A stretch of DNA of 64,000 nt, taken from NCBI GenBank assembly GCA_030705955.1, contig JAUZPL010000001.1, forward strand, positions 62,001 through 126,000, in the 5' to 3' direction. Of this stretch, positions 36,514 to 47,440 are shown piece after piece. The position numbers were made by a program, and so were the translations under genes. Numbering within the stretch: position 1 is the first letter of the stretch; every line of letters starts with the position of its first letter. This DNA comes from Bacillota bacterium (GTDB taxonomy: Bacteria > Bacillota > Bacilli > Bacillales > Cytobacillaceae). The notes beneath the pieces were generated by a model, which saw only the letters and a program-made list of their open reading frames with translations, ran no database searches and was not told the origin of the DNA.

Positions 36514-36815
36514 TGAATGCTAATCAATGGATGTCATTACTTGGCTTGGCCAATCGGGCAAGAAAATTAGTAACGGGTGAAGAGCTTTCTGTGAAGGAAA
36601 TCAGGCGCGGAAAAGCAAAGCTGATTTTATTATCACGAGATGCGTCAAGTAATACGGCGAAGAAAATAACAGATAAATGTAATTCTTACGCAATTCCACT
36701 CCGAATTGTTGAAGACCGCTATCTTCTTGGCCAAGCAATTGGCAAAGAAGCCCGCGTGGTTGTAGCTGTAATGGATGCAGGATTTGCTAAAAAACTCGTA
36801 ACATTGCTCGATTAA
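36513..36815 (+). CDS. ylxQ: YlxQ, L7Ae-family ribosomal/K-turn RNA-binding protein
   Basis: A 100-aa L7Ae/L30e-fold protein with [37 protein letters not shown] at the N terminus. YlxQ (also RplGA) of B. subtilis is a K-turn-binding L7Ae paralogue of unclear role. It is coupled to rnpM by a one-base overlap and lies 19 bases before infB. Confidence 0.92.
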   Translation: MNANQWMSLLGLANRARKLVTGEELSVKEIRRGKAKLILLSRDASSNTAKKITDKCNSYAIPLRIVEDRYLLGQAIGKEARVVVAVMDAGFAKKLVTLLD

Positions 36816-36834
36816 TTCTAGCGGGGGTGAAAGA

Positions 36835-39102
36835 ATGAGTAAAACGCGTGTATATGAATACGCTAAAAAACACAATATTTCTAGTAAAGAAGTTATTTCT
36901 AAATTAAAAGATATGAACGTAGAGGTTTCGAATCATATGGCAACTATTGAAAATACAGAAATTGTTAAGCTTGATGCAATCTATAATAAAAAAGATGAAA
37001 AGTCACAACCGAAACAACAAAAACAATCAGTAAAGCCTGCTGTTCAAAATGGAAGTACAAATCCTGAAGAAAAACGTCCACAGGTTCAGCCAAAAGCCGC
37101 ACCTAAGGCGTTTGAGGATGATGATGAAAAGATTGTTACTGTTCCAAGTAAGGTAAAAGTGGCACCTCCTAAAGCAAGAGAAGGAAAAAAACACGAACAA
37201 GAATATCAATCTAAAGAAAACAAAGCCTTTAATAAGGGAAAAACAAAAAATAAACCGGGACAACAGCAAAACCGAAATCACCAAAATAATAAGAAAGCTC
37301 ATACCCCAGTTCAACAAACACCACCACCTAAGAAAAAAGAAAAAGAACTGCCAACGAAGATTACCTTTAGTGAATCTTTAACGGTTGCAGAGTTAGGAAA
37401 AAAATTACACCGAGAGCCATCTGAAATCATTAAAAAATTATTCTTACTTGGTGTAATGGCGACCATTAATCAAGGGTTGGATAAAGATGCAATCGAATTA
37501 ATTGCAGGGGAATATGGTGTTGAAGTAGAAGAGGAAATTAAAGTAGACCTAACTGATCTTGAAAACCATTTTACTGAAGATAAACCAGAAGACCTTGTTG
37601 AAAGACCATCTGTCGTAACCATTATGGGCCACGTTGACCATGGTAAAACAACATTGCTGGATTCAATTAGAAACACAAAGGTTACAGAAGGCGAAGCAGG
37701 TGGAATTACCCAGCATATTGGAGCCTACCAGGTAGTTGAAAATGGCAAGAAAATTACGTTCTTAGATACACCTGGACACGCTGCATTTACAACTATGCGT
37801 GCAAGAGGTGCAAAAATCACTGATATTACCATCCTAGTTGTTGCAGCAGATGATGGTGTAATGCCACAGACTATTGAAGCGATTAACCATGCTAAAGCAG
37901 CAGAGGTTCCAATTATAGTTGCTGTTAACAAAATGGATAAGGAAGCTGCGAATGTAGATCGTGTCATGCAGGAACTTACAGAATATGGTCTAGTTTCTGA
38001 AGCATGGGGTGGAGATACTATCTTTGTACCACTTTCTGCAAAAACAGGAGAGGGAATCGATAATCTCCTTGAAATGATTCTTTTAGTTGGTGAAGTAGAA
38101 GAATATAAAGCAAATCCGAAACGTCATGCATTAGGGACAGTCATCGAAGCACAATTAGATAAGGGTCGTGGACCAGTAGCTACCTTGCTAGTTCAAAACG
38201 GAACTCTTCATATAGGAGATCCAATCGTAGTTGGTAGTACGTTTGGCCGTGTACGGGCAATGGTAAATGATCTCGGTCGTCGAGTGAAGGATGCAGGCCC
38301 ATCCACTCCTGTTGAAATTACAGGTTTAAATGAAGTACCACAGGCTGGAGATCGATTTGTTGTATTTGATGATGAAAAGACTGCTCGTCAAGTTGGGGAA
38401 GTCCGTGCTCAGGTAGCTCTTGCTGCACAGCGTGGAGAGAAATCCCGCGTAAGTCTTGAAAACTTGTTTGAACAATTAAAGCAAGGTGAAATGAAAGATC
38501 TCAATGTCATCATCAAGGCTGATGTTCAAGGCTCTGCAGAAGCGGTTGCAGCATCCTTGCAGAAAATCGATGTTCAAGGTGTGAATATTAAAATCATTCA
38601 TAGTGGTGCTGGAGCAATAAATGAATCAGATATTAGTTTAGCTACGGCATCCAATGCGATTGTGATTGGCTTTAACGTTCGACCTGATGCAAATGCTAAG
38701 CGTGCTGCTGAGGCTGAAAAGGTTGATGTACGCTTACACCGTATTATTTATAAAGTAATCGAAGAAATTGAAGCAGCCATGAAGGGTATGCTTGACCCAG
38801 AATTTGAAGAAAAAATTATTGGTCAGGCAGAAATTCGCCAAACCTTCAAGGTTTCAAAAATTGGTACGATTGCAGGATCATATGTTACTGATGGGAAAAT
38901 TACCAGAGATAGCGGCATTCGTTTAATTCGTAATGGTGTAGTTATTTTTGAAGGAGTAATTGATGACCTAAAGAGATTTAAAGATGACGCAAAAGAAGTA
39001 GCACAAGGCTATGAGTGTGGTATCACCATCAAAAACTTTAATGATGTAAAAGAAGGAGACATCATTGAAGCGTATGTGATGGAAGAAGTAGAACGTAAAT
39101 GA
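36835..39102 (+). CDS. infB: Translation initiation factor IF-2
   Basis: 755 aa. It has an N-terminal IF2N helix domain ([21 protein letters not shown]), a long Lys/Gln/Pro-rich linker (about 60-170), a second IF2N domain, then the G domain: [12 protein letters not shown] (about 264-275), [12 protein letters not shown]. Domains II-IV follow and the C terminus binds fMet-tRNA. It promotes 70S initiation. The last 4 bases overlap ylxP. Confidence 0.97.
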   Translation: MSKTRVYEYAKKHNISSKEVISKLKDMNVEVSNHMATIENTEIVKLDAIYNKKDEKSQPKQQKQSVKPAVQNGSTNPEEKRPQVQPKAAPKAFEDDDEKIVTVPSKVKVAPPKAREGKKHEQEYQSKENKAFNKGKTKNKPGQQQNRNHQNNKKAHTPVQQTPPPKKKEKELPTKITFSESLTVAELGKKLHREPSEIIKKLFLLGVMATINQGLDKDAIELIAGEYGVEVEEEIKVDLTDLENHFTEDKPEDLVERPSVVTIMGHVDHGKTTLLDSIRNTKVTEGEAGGITQHIGAYQVVENGKKITFLDTPGHAAFTTMRARGAKITDITILVVAADDGVMPQTIEAINHAKAAEVPIIVAVNKMDKEAANVDRVMQELTEYGLVSEAWGGDTIFVPLSAKTGEGIDNLLEMILLVGEVEEYKANPKRHALGTVIEAQLDKGRGPVATLLVQNGTLHIGDPIVVGSTFGRVRAMVNDLGRRVKDAGPSTPVEITGLNEVPQAGDRFVVFDDEKTARQVGEVRAQVALAAQRGEKSRVSLENLFEQLKQGEMKDLNVIIKADVQGSAEAVAASLQKIDVQGVNIKIIHSGAGAINESDISLATASNAIVIGFNVRPDANAKRAAEAEKVDVRLHRIIYKVIEEIEAAMKGMLDPEFEEKIIGQAEIRQTFKVSKIGTIAGSYVTDGKITRDSGIRLIRNGVVIFEGVIDDLKRFKDDAKEVAQGYECGITIKNFNDVKEGDIIEAYVMEEVERK

Positions 39103-39380
39103 TTGTAGGAGCGGCGGTTTGTGAATGGTTGATTTACGACGCCCACTCCTTAAAAGATAAACGGGCAGTTTTACAAAGAATCATGACTCGTTTAAAACAA
39201 AAATACAATGTATCTGTTTCCGAAGTTGACTATCAGGATGTATGGCAAAGAACAAAGATAGCTATTGTGGTCGTCACATCTTCAAGGATATCCACTGAAA
39301 AAGAATTGCAAAACGCATTAAATTTCATTGATTCTTTTCCGGAAATAGAAAGAACAATAACCGAAATAGAATGGCTTTAA
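39099..39380 (+). CDS. ylxP: YlxP, DUF503 family protein
   Basis: A 93-aa protein of the DUF503/YlxP family, opening [47 protein letters not shown]. No enzymatic motif is visible. It always sits between infB and rbfA in Bacilli, which suggests a role in ribosome assembly or initiation, not proven as far as I know. Start ATG overlaps the infB stop (ATGA). Confidence 0.92.
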   Translation: MIVGAAVCEWLIYDAHSLKDKRAVLQRIMTRLKQKYNVSVSEVDYQDVWQRTKIAIVVVTSSRISTEKELQNALNFIDSFPEIERTITEIEWL

Positions 39381-39398
39381 GATAAGAGGTGCATTTAA

Positions 39399-39758
39399 AT
39401 GAGCCTTAGAGCAAACCGCGTTGGAGAACAAATGAAGAAGGAATTAGGCGATATTATTGGCCGTAAGATCAAAGATCCAAGAATCGGCTTTGTGACTGTT
39501 ACTGACGTTCAGGTAACAGGTGATCTCCAACAGGCAAAAGTTTTTATTTCCGTTTTGGGTGATGATGAACAAAAGGAAAATACCTTAAAAGGCCTTGCAA
39601 AGGCAAAAGGTTTTATCCGTACTGAAATTGGACATCGGATTCGCCTGCGGAAAACACCTGAGATTATATTCGAATTCGACGAATCCGTAGATTATGGTAA
39701 TCGAATTGAATCACTTCTTCACCAATTACACAGTGAAGAAAAGAACGATAATAAATAA
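39399..39758 (+). CDS. rbfA: 30S ribosome-binding factor RbfA
   Basis: A 119-aa KH-fold protein. Conserved parts: [51 protein letters not shown] and the [28 protein letters not shown] region. It assists maturation of the 16S 5' end and cold adaptation. The terminator that follows it divides the infB operon from truB. Confidence 0.96.
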   Translation: MSLRANRVGEQMKKELGDIIGRKIKDPRIGFVTVTDVQVTGDLQQAKVFISVLGDDEQKENTLKGLAKAKGFIRTEIGHRIRLRKTPEIIFEFDESVDYGNRIESLLHQLHSEEKNDNK

Positions 39759-39763
39759 TAACG

Positions 39764-39796
39764 AATGGATAGACCCCGAGTCTATCCATTTTTTTA
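39764..39796 (+). terminator. Intrinsic terminator between rbfA and truB
   Basis: AATGGATAGAC (39764-39774), a CCCGA loop and GTCTATCCATT (39780-39790) form an 11-bp perfect stem, followed by Ts. It ends only about 5 bases before the truB GTG, so it may also limit truB translation. Confidence 0.85.
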
Positions 39797-39800
39797 GAAG

Positions 39801-40733
39801 GTGACGAAAATAGACGGGATATTACCACTTTATAAACCTGCGGGACTTACCTCGCATGATTGCGTTTTTAAGTTAAGAAAAATATTGAAAACAAAAAAAA
39901 TTGGCCATACTGGAACCCTTGATCCTGATGTAACGGGAGTTTTGCCAATTTGTATAGGTAAAGCAACAAAGGTTGCTGAATACATTACGGATGCTGGAAA
40001 GGCGTATGAGGGAGAAGTTGCAATTGGATATTCAACCACAACAGAAGATCGCTCTGGTGAAGTTGTTGAAGTGAAAAATGTCTCTGAGACATTTTCTAGA
40101 GCTGACATTTTAAGGGTTCTTGATTCCCTAAAAGGTGAAATTGAACAAACTCCGCCAATGTATTCTGCAGTAAAGGTAAATGGGAAAAGGCTATACGAAT
40201 ATGCTAGAAAAGGGATAGAAGTAGAAAGACCAACCCGAAAGGTAACTATTTATTCTATTACATTACTTGATGAGAGGGAGCAATACGAAGGGAACCCACT
40301 TACATTTCGCTTTCAGGTAGAGTGCAGTAAAGGTACGTATATACGAACATTGGCTGTCATGATTGGTGAAATGCTAGGCTATCCAGCACATATGTCCAGT
40401 TTAACAAGAATTCGATCTGCCTCTATGACATTGAAGGATTGCCTCTCCTTCGAGGAAGTAGAAAAACATATGGAAGATGGAACCATAAATGAGCATTTAC
40501 TTCCTTTAGAAAACGCACTTTCTCATTTGCCGAAATACCATATTAGTGATAAAGTAGCAGAGAAAGTGAAAAATGGAGCGCTAATGCCGATACCGGAATA
40601 TTTAATGAAGAGTAATGGTCCATTTGTTGCAGAAACAGAGGAAGGAATCGCTCTCGCAATCTATGACATACATCCAACAAAACCTAATATGATAAAACCG
40701 GTAAAGGTATTACGCAATGACCAAAATTTATAA
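39801..40733 (+). CDS. truB: tRNA pseudouridine-55 synthase
   Basis: 310 aa starting at GTG 39801 (AGAAGGTGA overlaps the start). The catalytic Asp is in KIGHTGTLDPDVTGVLPICIGKATK (about residue 40), with TYIRTLAVMIGEMLGYPAHMSSLTRIRSA and a PUA-like C-terminal domain. It makes pseudouridine 55 in the T loop of tRNAs. It forms a unit with ribF 31 bases downstream. Confidence 0.96.
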   Translation: MTKIDGILPLYKPAGLTSHDCVFKLRKILKTKKIGHTGTLDPDVTGVLPICIGKATKVAEYITDAGKAYEGEVAIGYSTTTEDRSGEVVEVKNVSETFSRADILRVLDSLKGEIEQTPPMYSAVKVNGKRLYEYARKGIEVERPTRKVTIYSITLLDEREQYEGNPLTFRFQVECSKGTYIRTLAVMIGEMLGYPAHMSSLTRIRSASMTLKDCLSFEEVEKHMEDGTINEHLLPLENALSHLPKYHISDKVAEKVKNGALMPIPEYLMKSNGPFVAETEEGIALAIYDIHPTKPNMIKPVKVLRNDQNL

Positions 40734-40764
40734 AGTTTGACTCGAAGAAAAGGTGAGTTTCGTT

Positions 40765-41724
40765 GTGGAAGTAAAAATGCTTGATTTTCCTCTTCATAAA
40801 AATAATAATGAACTACCGCCCTTGGCAATGGCCCTTGGCTATTTTGATGGTGTCCATCTCGGGCATCAAAAAGTGATTCTAGCAGCTAAAGAATTCGCGC
40901 AAAATAATGGCTTAAAGTGTGCGGTGATGACATTTGATCCACACCCATCTGTTGTTTTGAAAAAGAACAATGGGGGTATTCAAAATATCACTCCTTTAAA
41001 GGATAAAATACAATTAATTAAAGAGCTTGGCATCGATTATCTGTTTATTGTTCATTTTACAGAGGACTTTGCTAGTCTTCATCCTCAGGAATTCGTTGAT
41101 CAATATATCATAGGACTCAATGTAAAGCATGTTGTTGCGGGGTTTGACTATACATATGGTCGAATGGGAAAAGGCACGATGGAAACCTTGCCATTTCACT
41201 CCAGGGACAAGTTCACTTCCTCAGTAGTACCTAAGCTAACAAATGCTGATGGAGGAGAAAAGGTGAGCTCTACTTTGATTCGAAAGCTTCTTCAAGAGGG
41301 AAAAACAAAAGAACTCCATTCACTGCTCGGAAGGTACTATATATCAAAAGGCATTGTTGTACATGGTGATAAGCGTGGAAGAACCATCGGATTTCCTACC
41401 GCTAATGTTGAAATGGAAAATAATTTTATGGTTCCTCCTCTTGGCGTTTATGCGGTTAAAATGAGGCTTTCAGGTGGTAAATGGCAAAAAGGTGTTTGCA
41501 ACATTGGGTACAAGCCAACTTTTAAAAAAGAAGCAGATCCGAAACCAACAGTCGAAATTCATGTATTTGACTTCGATGAAGAAATTTATGGTGAAAATGT
41601 TGAAGTGGAATGGCATGTGTATTTGCGCAAAGAACAAAAGTTTTCAGGAATTAATGAATTAATAGAACAAATTAATAAAGATAAACTTGCAGCTTACCAT
41701 TATTTTGACGAAAATGGATGTTAA
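40765..41724 (+). CDS. ribF: Bifunctional riboflavin kinase/FAD synthetase
   Basis: About 319 aa from GTG 40765, where AAGGTGA gives 8-base spacing; the GTG at 40753 is part of that SD. The N-terminal nucleotidyltransferase has ALGYFDGVHLGHQKVI and MTFDPHPSVVL. The C-terminal kinase has GDKRGRTIGFPTANVEM and GVYAVKM. It converts riboflavin to FMN and then FAD. In B. subtilis it is called ribC, and its loss deregulates the rib operon. Confidence 0.95.
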   Translation: MEVKMLDFPLHKNNNELPPLAMALGYFDGVHLGHQKVILAAKEFAQNNGLKCAVMTFDPHPSVVLKKNNGGIQNITPLKDKIQLIKELGIDYLFIVHFTEDFASLHPQEFVDQYIIGLNVKHVVAGFDYTYGRMGKGTMETLPFHSRDKFTSSVVPKLTNADGGEKVSSTLIRKLLQEGKTKELHSLLGRYYISKGIVVHGDKRGRTIGFPTANVEMENNFMVPPLGVYAVKMRLSGGKWQKGVCNIGYKPTFKKEADPKPTVEIHVFDFDEEIYGENVEVEWHVYLRKEQKFSGINELIEQINKDKLAAYHYFDENGC

Positions 41725-41758
41725 ATAGTAAGAAATATGTAATATATGAAGGTTTTAC

Positions 41759-41787
41759 TTGCATTTTAAAGAAAAACATTGTATTCT
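41759..41787 (+). promoter_or_regulatory. SigA-type promoter for rpsO
   Basis: TTGCAT (41759-41764), a 17-base spacer and TATTCT (41782-41787) form a convincing promoter 95 bases before rpsO. Confidence 0.7.
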
Positions 41788-41793
41788 TAATAT

Positions 41794-42151
<358 letters not shown>

Positions 42152-42157
42152 TTTACA

Positions 42158-42184
42158 GAAGCGGGATTCTTCCCGCTTTTTTAT
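42158..42184 (+). terminator. Intrinsic terminator after rpsO
   Basis: AAGCGGGA-TTC-TTCCCGCTT, then TTTTTT, forms an 8-9 bp stem directly after the rpsO stop. Confidence 0.88.
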
Positions 42185-42364
42185 TAGCTAAAAAAGTGGA
42201 CAATACATACTTTAAGTCATAAAAATTGTGCATACTATTACTGAAAAATTATATGTTATAAGTCATCTAAGGCTTTTTAATATACATTTAGAGATTTGAG
42301 CGAAAATACATTTTTTCGCATCATCCTCCGAAGAGATTTAGGTAGAGAGGGGCAAAGAAGAAAT

Positions 42365-44482
42365 ATGGATCAAAAAAAACATCAATATTCCATCGACTGG
42401 GCTGGACGTAAGCTAACTGTTGAAATTGGCCAGCTGGCTAAGCAGGCTAATGGTGCAGTCATGGTCCATTATGGAGATACAGCAGTTTTGAGTACAGCTA
42501 CGGCTTCAAAAGAACCAAAAAATGTTGATTTCTTTCCTTTAACAGTAAACTATGAAGAACGTTTATATGCTGTAGGAAAAATTCCTGGTGGATTTATTAA
42601 ACGTGAAGGCCGTCCAAGTGAAAAGGCTATTTTGGCGAGCCGTTTAATTGATCGTCCAATACGTCCATTATTTGCTGATGGATTTCGTAATGATGTACAG
42701 GTTATAAGCATTGTTATGAGTGTGGAACAGGATTGTTCCACAGAAATGGCGGCAATGTTTGGATCATCACTAGCACTTAGTACATCTGATATTCCTTTTG
42801 AAGGACCGATTGCAGGTGTTATTGTAGGGCGTGTAAATGGTGAATTTGTTGTTAATCCAACTGTTGACCAAGCAGAAAAAAGTGATATTCATCTAACGGT
42901 TGCCGGGACAAAGGATGTCATAAATATGGTGGAAGCTGGGGCAAATGAGGTTCCAGAAGAAGTCATGCTTGAGGCTATTATGTTTGGACATGAGGAAATT
43001 AAACGATTAGTTGAATTCCAAGAAAGTATTGTTTCAGAAATTGGCAAAGAAAAATTGCAAATCAGTCTTTTTGAAATCAATAAGGAGCTTGAAGCAGAAG
43101 TTAGGACATTATGTGAGAGCGACATGATTAAGGCCATTCAAGTTCAAGAAAAACATGCACGTGAAGATGCTATAAAAGCTGTTAAAGACGGTGTTAATGC
43201 TAAATTTGCTGAACAAGAAACAACAGATGATAAGTTAAAACAAGTAAAAATCATCTTGGACAAGATTGTAAAGGGTGAAGTTCGCCGTTTAATTACAGAG
43301 GATAAAGTTCGTCCAGATGGCCGTAAAGTAGATGAAATTCGACCATTGTCCTCACAAGTTGGTATTTTACCTAGAACACATGGATCTGGTTTATTTACAC
43401 GTGGACAAACCCAAGCCTTAAGTGTTTGTACCCTTGGAGCAATGGGAGATGTGCAAATTCTTGACGGTCTAGGGATTGAAGAAGAAAAACGCTTTATGCA
43501 TCATTATAATTTCCCTTCATTTAGTGTTGGGGAAACTGGGCCGTTGCGTGGACCTGGACGCCGCGAAATTGGGCATGGTGCCCTTGGCGAACGTGCATTA
43601 GAGCCTGTTATACCATCTGAAAAGGATTTTCCATATACTATTCGTCTTGTTTCCGAGGTTTTAGAATCCAATGGTTCAACTTCACAAGCAAGTATCTGTG
43701 GAAGTACACTTGCCATGATGGATGCTGGGGTTCCAATTAAGGCTCCAGTTGCTGGTATTGCTATGGGACTTGTAAAATCTGGAGAATTTTATACAGTTTT
43801 AACAGATATTCAAGGAATGGAAGACCATTTAGGTGATATGGATTTTAAAGTGGCTGGAACGGCTAAAGGTGTAACCGCACTTCAAATGGATATAAAAATA
43901 GAAGGATTATCAAGGGCAATTCTTGAGGAAGCCTTACAACAGGCTAAAAAAGGCCGGATGCAAATATTAGATTCAATGCTTTCTACTATTTCTTCACCAA
44001 GAGAAGAATTATCACGATATGCACCTAAGATTTTAACCATGGCTATAAATCCTGATAAGATTCGCGATGTTATTGGACCAAGTGGAAAGCAAATCAATAA
44101 GATTATTGAAGAAACTGGTGTTAAAATTGATATCGAGCAGGATGGTACAATCTTTATTGCATCTACTGACCAAGAAATGAATCAAAAAGCGAAGAAAATC
44201 ATTGAAGATATTGTTCGTGAAGTAGAAGTTGGCCAGCTTTACATGGGTAAAGTAAAGCGCATCGAAAAATTTGGTGCATTTGTTGAAATTTTTGCTGGAA
44301 AAGATGGATTAGTCCATATTTCAGAACTTGCTGAAGAGCGTGTTGGAAAAGTAGAAGATGTACTATCCATTGGTGACGAAATTTTGGTTAAGGTGACAGA
44401 AATTGATAAACAAGGTCGCGTGAATCTTTCCCGCAAAGCTGTTTTAAAAGAACAACGTGAAAAAGCTGAATCAGAGAAATAA
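42365..44482 (+). CDS. pnp: Polynucleotide phosphorylase (PNPase)
   Basis: 705 aa from ATG 42365, the same length as B. subtilis PNPase; the ORF track start at 42296 adds 23 unlikely residues. Two RNase PH domains (about 10-225 and 310-545, with [35 protein letters not shown] and [16 protein letters not shown]), KH ([16 protein letters not shown]) and S1 ([28 protein letters not shown]) domains. It degrades RNA 3' to 5' with phosphate. The SD is only a weak AAGAAG near the ATG. Confidence 0.97.
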   Translation: MDQKKHQYSIDWAGRKLTVEIGQLAKQANGAVMVHYGDTAVLSTATASKEPKNVDFFPLTVNYEERLYAVGKIPGGFIKREGRPSEKAILASRLIDRPIRPLFADGFRNDVQVISIVMSVEQDCSTEMAAMFGSSLALSTSDIPFEGPIAGVIVGRVNGEFVVNPTVDQAEKSDIHLTVAGTKDVINMVEAGANEVPEEVMLEAIMFGHEEIKRLVEFQESIVSEIGKEKLQISLFEINKELEAEVRTLCESDMIKAIQVQEKHAREDAIKAVKDGVNAKFAEQETTDDKLKQVKIILDKIVKGEVRRLITEDKVRPDGRKVDEIRPLSSQVGILPRTHGSGLFTRGQTQALSVCTLGAMGDVQILDGLGIEEEKRFMHHYNFPSFSVGETGPLRGPGRREIGHGALGERALEPVIPSEKDFPYTIRLVSEVLESNGSTSQASICGSTLAMMDAGVPIKAPVAGIAMGLVKSGEFYTVLTDIQGMEDHLGDMDFKVAGTAKGVTALQMDIKIEGLSRAILEEALQQAKKGRMQILDSMLSTISSPREELSRYAPKILTMAINPDKIRDVIGPSGKQINKIIEETGVKIDIEQDGTIFIASTDQEMNQKAKKIIEDIVREVEVGQLYMGKVKRIEKFGAFVEIFAGKDGLVHISELAEERVGKVEDVLSIGDEILVKVTEIDKQGRVNLSRKAVLKEQREKAESEK

Positions 44483-44524
44483 TTAGAAACAATTCCCGCA
44501 ATTGATAACCGGGATAGATTAGAC

Positions 44525-44548
44525 GGTCAGGGGGAACCCTGACTTTTT
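44525..44548 (+). terminator. Intrinsic terminator after pnp
   Basis: GTCAGGG-GGAA-CCCTGAC followed by TTTTT is a perfect 7-bp stem with a tetraloop, about 43 bases after the pnp stop. Confidence 0.88.
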
Positions 44549-44568
44549 CCATGTAGTAACGTTCTACC

Positions 44569-44597
44569 TTGTCCCTTTCCTTCATAATTTGTATAGA
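44569..44597 (+). promoter_or_regulatory. Promoter candidate for ylxY
   Basis: TTGTCC (44569-44574), a 17-base spacer and TATAGA (44592-44597) lie about 60 bases before the ylxY ATG, downstream of the pnp terminator. Confidence 0.55.
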
Positions 44598-44655
44598 GAT
44601 AAAAGGCGAGTACCCGTAGGTGCGTTCTCTCCTAGTTTTGGAAGGGGATAGAGGT

Positions 44656-45624
44656 ATGAAAAAACTTGGAATTCTTATTCTTTTTTTATCGGCAGCTTTT
44701 CTTTCAGTCAATAATCCTTATGTAAACTCGTATGTTACCGCTTTAAAGAGCAGCACGGTACCTGCCGCTAGGGAGGCAAGTCCTCTGTATCAGGAAATTG
44801 TAAAAAATGCGCCGAAGTATGAGACTGAACCTTCTGATGCTAAAATTGACAAGATATGGAAAGCAATCCCTGGGTATAACGGGCTGCGGGTAGATATAGC
44901 GGCTTCTTATAAGAATATGAAAAAAGATGGTAAGTTCAGCGAGTCGAAGCTAATATATAAACAAATTAAGCCTAAAATACATTTAAATCAGTTACCTCCA
45001 TCTCCTATTTATAAAGGCCATCCAGATAAACCGATGGTCAGTTTTATTATTAACGTGGCTTGGGGTAATGAGTATTTATCAGATATACTTGCTACTTTAA
45101 AAAAGCACCATATACATGCAAGCTTTTTTTTAGAAGGTAATTGGGTGAAAAAAAATCCAGATATGGCTAAAATGATTATAGATGCTGGACATGAAATTGG
45201 TAATCATTCCTTTTCACATCCAGATATGAGTAAAATCACTGCCGAACGTGCTAGATCAGAGATGATTAAGGCAAACGAAGTAATCGAAGCAACAACGGGT
45301 AAAAAGTGCAAATGGTTTGCACCGCCAAGTGGAAGCTATAGGGATGAAACAGTAAGGATTGCAAACAGTTTGAAAATGAAAACGGTCATGTGGACTGTCG
45401 ATACCGTTGATTGGCAAAAACCAACACCTGAAACTTTGATTAACCGAGTCATGGGGAAGGTTGGAAACGGATCAATGATCCTTATGCATCCAACAGAGGC
45501 AACAGCTAAATCACTTGATCGTCTAATTACCCTCATTGAAAAAAAGAACTTAACGATTGGCACAGTATCAGATCTTATGAATGAAACTAGAATCATGAAT
45601 AAAGACGAGAAATATTTACAATAA
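44656..45624 (+). CDS. ylxY: YlxY, polysaccharide deacetylase-fold protein with atypical motif 1
   Basis: 322 aa from ATG 44656 (GGAAGGGG and GAGG upstream). An N-terminal signal or anchor helix (residues 1-20) is followed by an external NodB-type domain (about 130-310). Motif 2, HSFSHPDM, is intact, and PPSGSYRDE (motif 3 region) and MILMHPTEAT are present. Motif 1, usually TFDDG, is INVAWG here, so the first metal-binding and catalytic Asp residues are missing. Activity is therefore uncertain. YlxY of B. subtilis is located likewise between pnp and mlpA. Confidence 0.88.
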   Translation: MKKLGILILFLSAAFLSVNNPYVNSYVTALKSSTVPAAREASPLYQEIVKNAPKYETEPSDAKIDKIWKAIPGYNGLRVDIAASYKNMKKDGKFSESKLIYKQIKPKIHLNQLPPSPIYKGHPDKPMVSFIINVAWGNEYLSDILATLKKHHIHASFFLEGNWVKKNPDMAKMIIDAGHEIGNHSFSHPDMSKITAERARSEMIKANEVIEATTGKKCKWFAPPSGSYRDETVRIANSLKMKTVMWTVDTVDWQKPTPETLINRVMGKVGNGSMILMHPTEATAKSLDRLITLIEKKNLTIGTVSDLMNETRIMNKDEKYLQ

Positions 45625-45689
45625 ATTGGAAACAATAATAGTAACAAACTAAAAACCAGCAGCTATTGGTATGAACAGGAGGAGTTCGA

Positions 45690-46928
45690 TTGATTACAAA
45701 ATATACATGTCGAAATGGAGTAAGAATTGTTTTAGAACATATTCCTACTGTACGTTCTGTTGCCATTGGGGTGTGGATTGGTACCGGTTCAAGAGATGAA
45801 ACCCCTGAAAATAATGGTATTTCACACTTTTTAGAACATATGTTTTTCAAGGGAACTACGACACGTTCTGCAAGAGAAATTGCTGAATCATTTGATAGTA
45901 TTGGTGGCCAAGTCAATGCTTTTACCTCTAAAGAATATACTTGTTATTACGCAAAAGTCCTTGATACCCACTCGCAATATGCGTTAGATGTTTTAGCTGA
46001 TATGTTCTTCAACTCTACATTTGTGGAGGAAGAATTAAATAAAGAAAGAAACGTAGTACTCGAAGAAATAAAAATGTACGATGATACACCGGATGATATT
46101 GTCCATGACCTATTAAGTAAGGCGATTTATGAAAATCATCCACTTGGATATCCAATTTTAGGAACAGAAGAAACATTAAACACGTTTACCGGAGAAAAAC
46201 TGAAAAATTACATACAAGAAAGATATACTCCAGAGCATGTAGTCATTTCTATTGCAGGTAATGTTACGGATTCCTTCATTCAAGAGGTGGAGAAATATTT
46301 TGGCTCTTATGAGGGAGTTCGTGGAGAAGTTTTAGAAAATAAGCCTCTGTTCCATTCCAATCAAATTTCAAGAAAGAAGGAAACAGAACAAGCTCATTTA
46401 TGTATCGGGTATGACGGGTTAAGTGTTGGCCATGATGATATTTATAGCTTAATTTTGCTAAATAATATTCTTGGCGGAAGCATGAGCAGCCGTTTGTTCC
46501 AAGAGGTAAGAGAGCAAAGAGGATTAGCTTATTCTGTGTTTTCTTATCATTCCTCTTATCAGGATAGTGGAGTGGTAACTATTTATGGCGGAACTGGGGC
46601 TAAGCAGCTTGATGTTCTTTTTGAAACAATCCAGGAAACACTTGGTAAGCTGAAGGCTGATGGAATTACCGAAAAAGAATTAAAAAATAGCAAGGAACAG
46701 CTTAAAGGAAGTCTCATGTTGAGTCTAGAAAGCACCAATAGCCGGATGAGCCGGAATGGTAAAAACGAGCTCCTATTAAAGAGACATCGTTCCCTTGACG
46801 AAATCATTGAACAAATTGATCAAGTTTCACAACAAGGGGTAAATAATATGGCTAATTTTGTTTTTACTGATCAATATTCAGTTTCCCTAGTAAGCCCTGA
46901 CGGAGAATTTCCGCAAAATCTTAAATAA
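45690..46928 (+). CDS. mlpA: MlpA (YmxG), M16-family zinc peptidase
   Basis: 412 aa starting at TTG 45690, with AGGAGGAG upstream. The inverted zinc motif HFLEH (about residues 46-50), the downstream Glu region (NVVLEEIKMYDDTPDDIVHDLL) and the C-terminal M16 half (RLFQEVREQRGLAYSVFSYHSSY) are present. It resembles mitochondrial processing peptidase. B. subtilis MlpA has been linked to protease regulation. A terminator follows. Confidence 0.93.
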   Translation: MITKYTCRNGVRIVLEHIPTVRSVAIGVWIGTGSRDETPENNGISHFLEHMFFKGTTTRSAREIAESFDSIGGQVNAFTSKEYTCYYAKVLDTHSQYALDVLADMFFNSTFVEEELNKERNVVLEEIKMYDDTPDDIVHDLLSKAIYENHPLGYPILGTEETLNTFTGEKLKNYIQERYTPEHVVISIAGNVTDSFIQEVEKYFGSYEGVRGEVLENKPLFHSNQISRKKETEQAHLCIGYDGLSVGHDDIYSLILLNNILGGSMSSRLFQEVREQRGLAYSVFSYHSSYQDSGVVTIYGGTGAKQLDVLFETIQETLGKLKADGITEKELKNSKEQLKGSLMLSLESTNSRMSRNGKNELLLKRHRSLDEIIEQIDQVSQQGVNNMANFVFTDQYSVSLVSPDGEFPQNLK

Positions 46929-46947
46929 CTAAATAATACTATCAACT

Positions 46948-46975
46948 CGGAGTCCTTATTATAAAGGACTCTTTT
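46948..46975 (+). terminator. Intrinsic terminator after mlpA
   Basis: GAGTCCTT-ATTATA-AAGGACTC followed by TTTTT, a perfect 8-bp stem. Confidence 0.88.
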
Positions 46976-47090
46976 TGTTGTGTAATATTTTTTACCAACC
47001 AGAGTTTTCCGTATCTCTCTTCCTTATTATTAGTCTAATTTCCATCCTTGCTCGATAAACTAGTACAAAGGACGAGAAGGAGGATCTTTC

Positions 47091-47339
47091 ATGAGGTTAA
47101 GTGAATTAAGTGGGAAAGAAATTGTGGATGTAAAAAGAGCGGAAAGACTTGGTGTCCTGGGGCAGACGGATCTTGAAATAAACGAAGGAACTGGGCAAAT
47201 TCAGGCTCTTCTCATTCCTTCATTAAAATGGTTTGGATTCCGAAAGAATGGAGAAGAGGTTAGAGTACCTTGGCAGCATATAAAAAAGATTGGTACAGAT
47301 ATGATTATCATTGATGTTCCAGATCAAGATGCAGAATAA
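47091..47339 (+). CDS. ymxH: YmxH/YlmC family PRC-barrel protein
   Basis: An 82-aa PRC-barrel protein of the sporulation-associated YlmC/YmxH family: MRLSELSGKEIVDVKRAERLGVLGQTDLEIN.. and ..VPWQHIKKIGTDMIIIDV. The molecular role is unknown. It lies alone between two terminators and so has its own promoter in the 160-base upstream gap, which I cannot pinpoint. The SD AAGGAGGA is strong. Confidence 0.88.
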   Translation: MRLSELSGKEIVDVKRAERLGVLGQTDLEINEGTGQIQALLIPSLKWFGFRKNGEEVRVPWQHIKKIGTDMIIIDVPDQDAE

Positions 47340-47387
47340 GTGGGTATTTTCACACTTAGTTTAAAAGACAAATTTTACGATTTTATT

Positions 47388-47418
47388 GCCTAAGCATCCA
47401 TTGCTTAGGCTTTTTTTT
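47388..47418 (+). terminator. Intrinsic terminator after ymxH
   Basis: GCCTAAGCA (47388-47396) with TGCTTAGGC (47402-47410), a 9-bp perfect stem, followed by eight Ts. Confidence 0.9.
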
Positions 47419-47440
47419 ATGGACATAGAGTGGAAAACTC

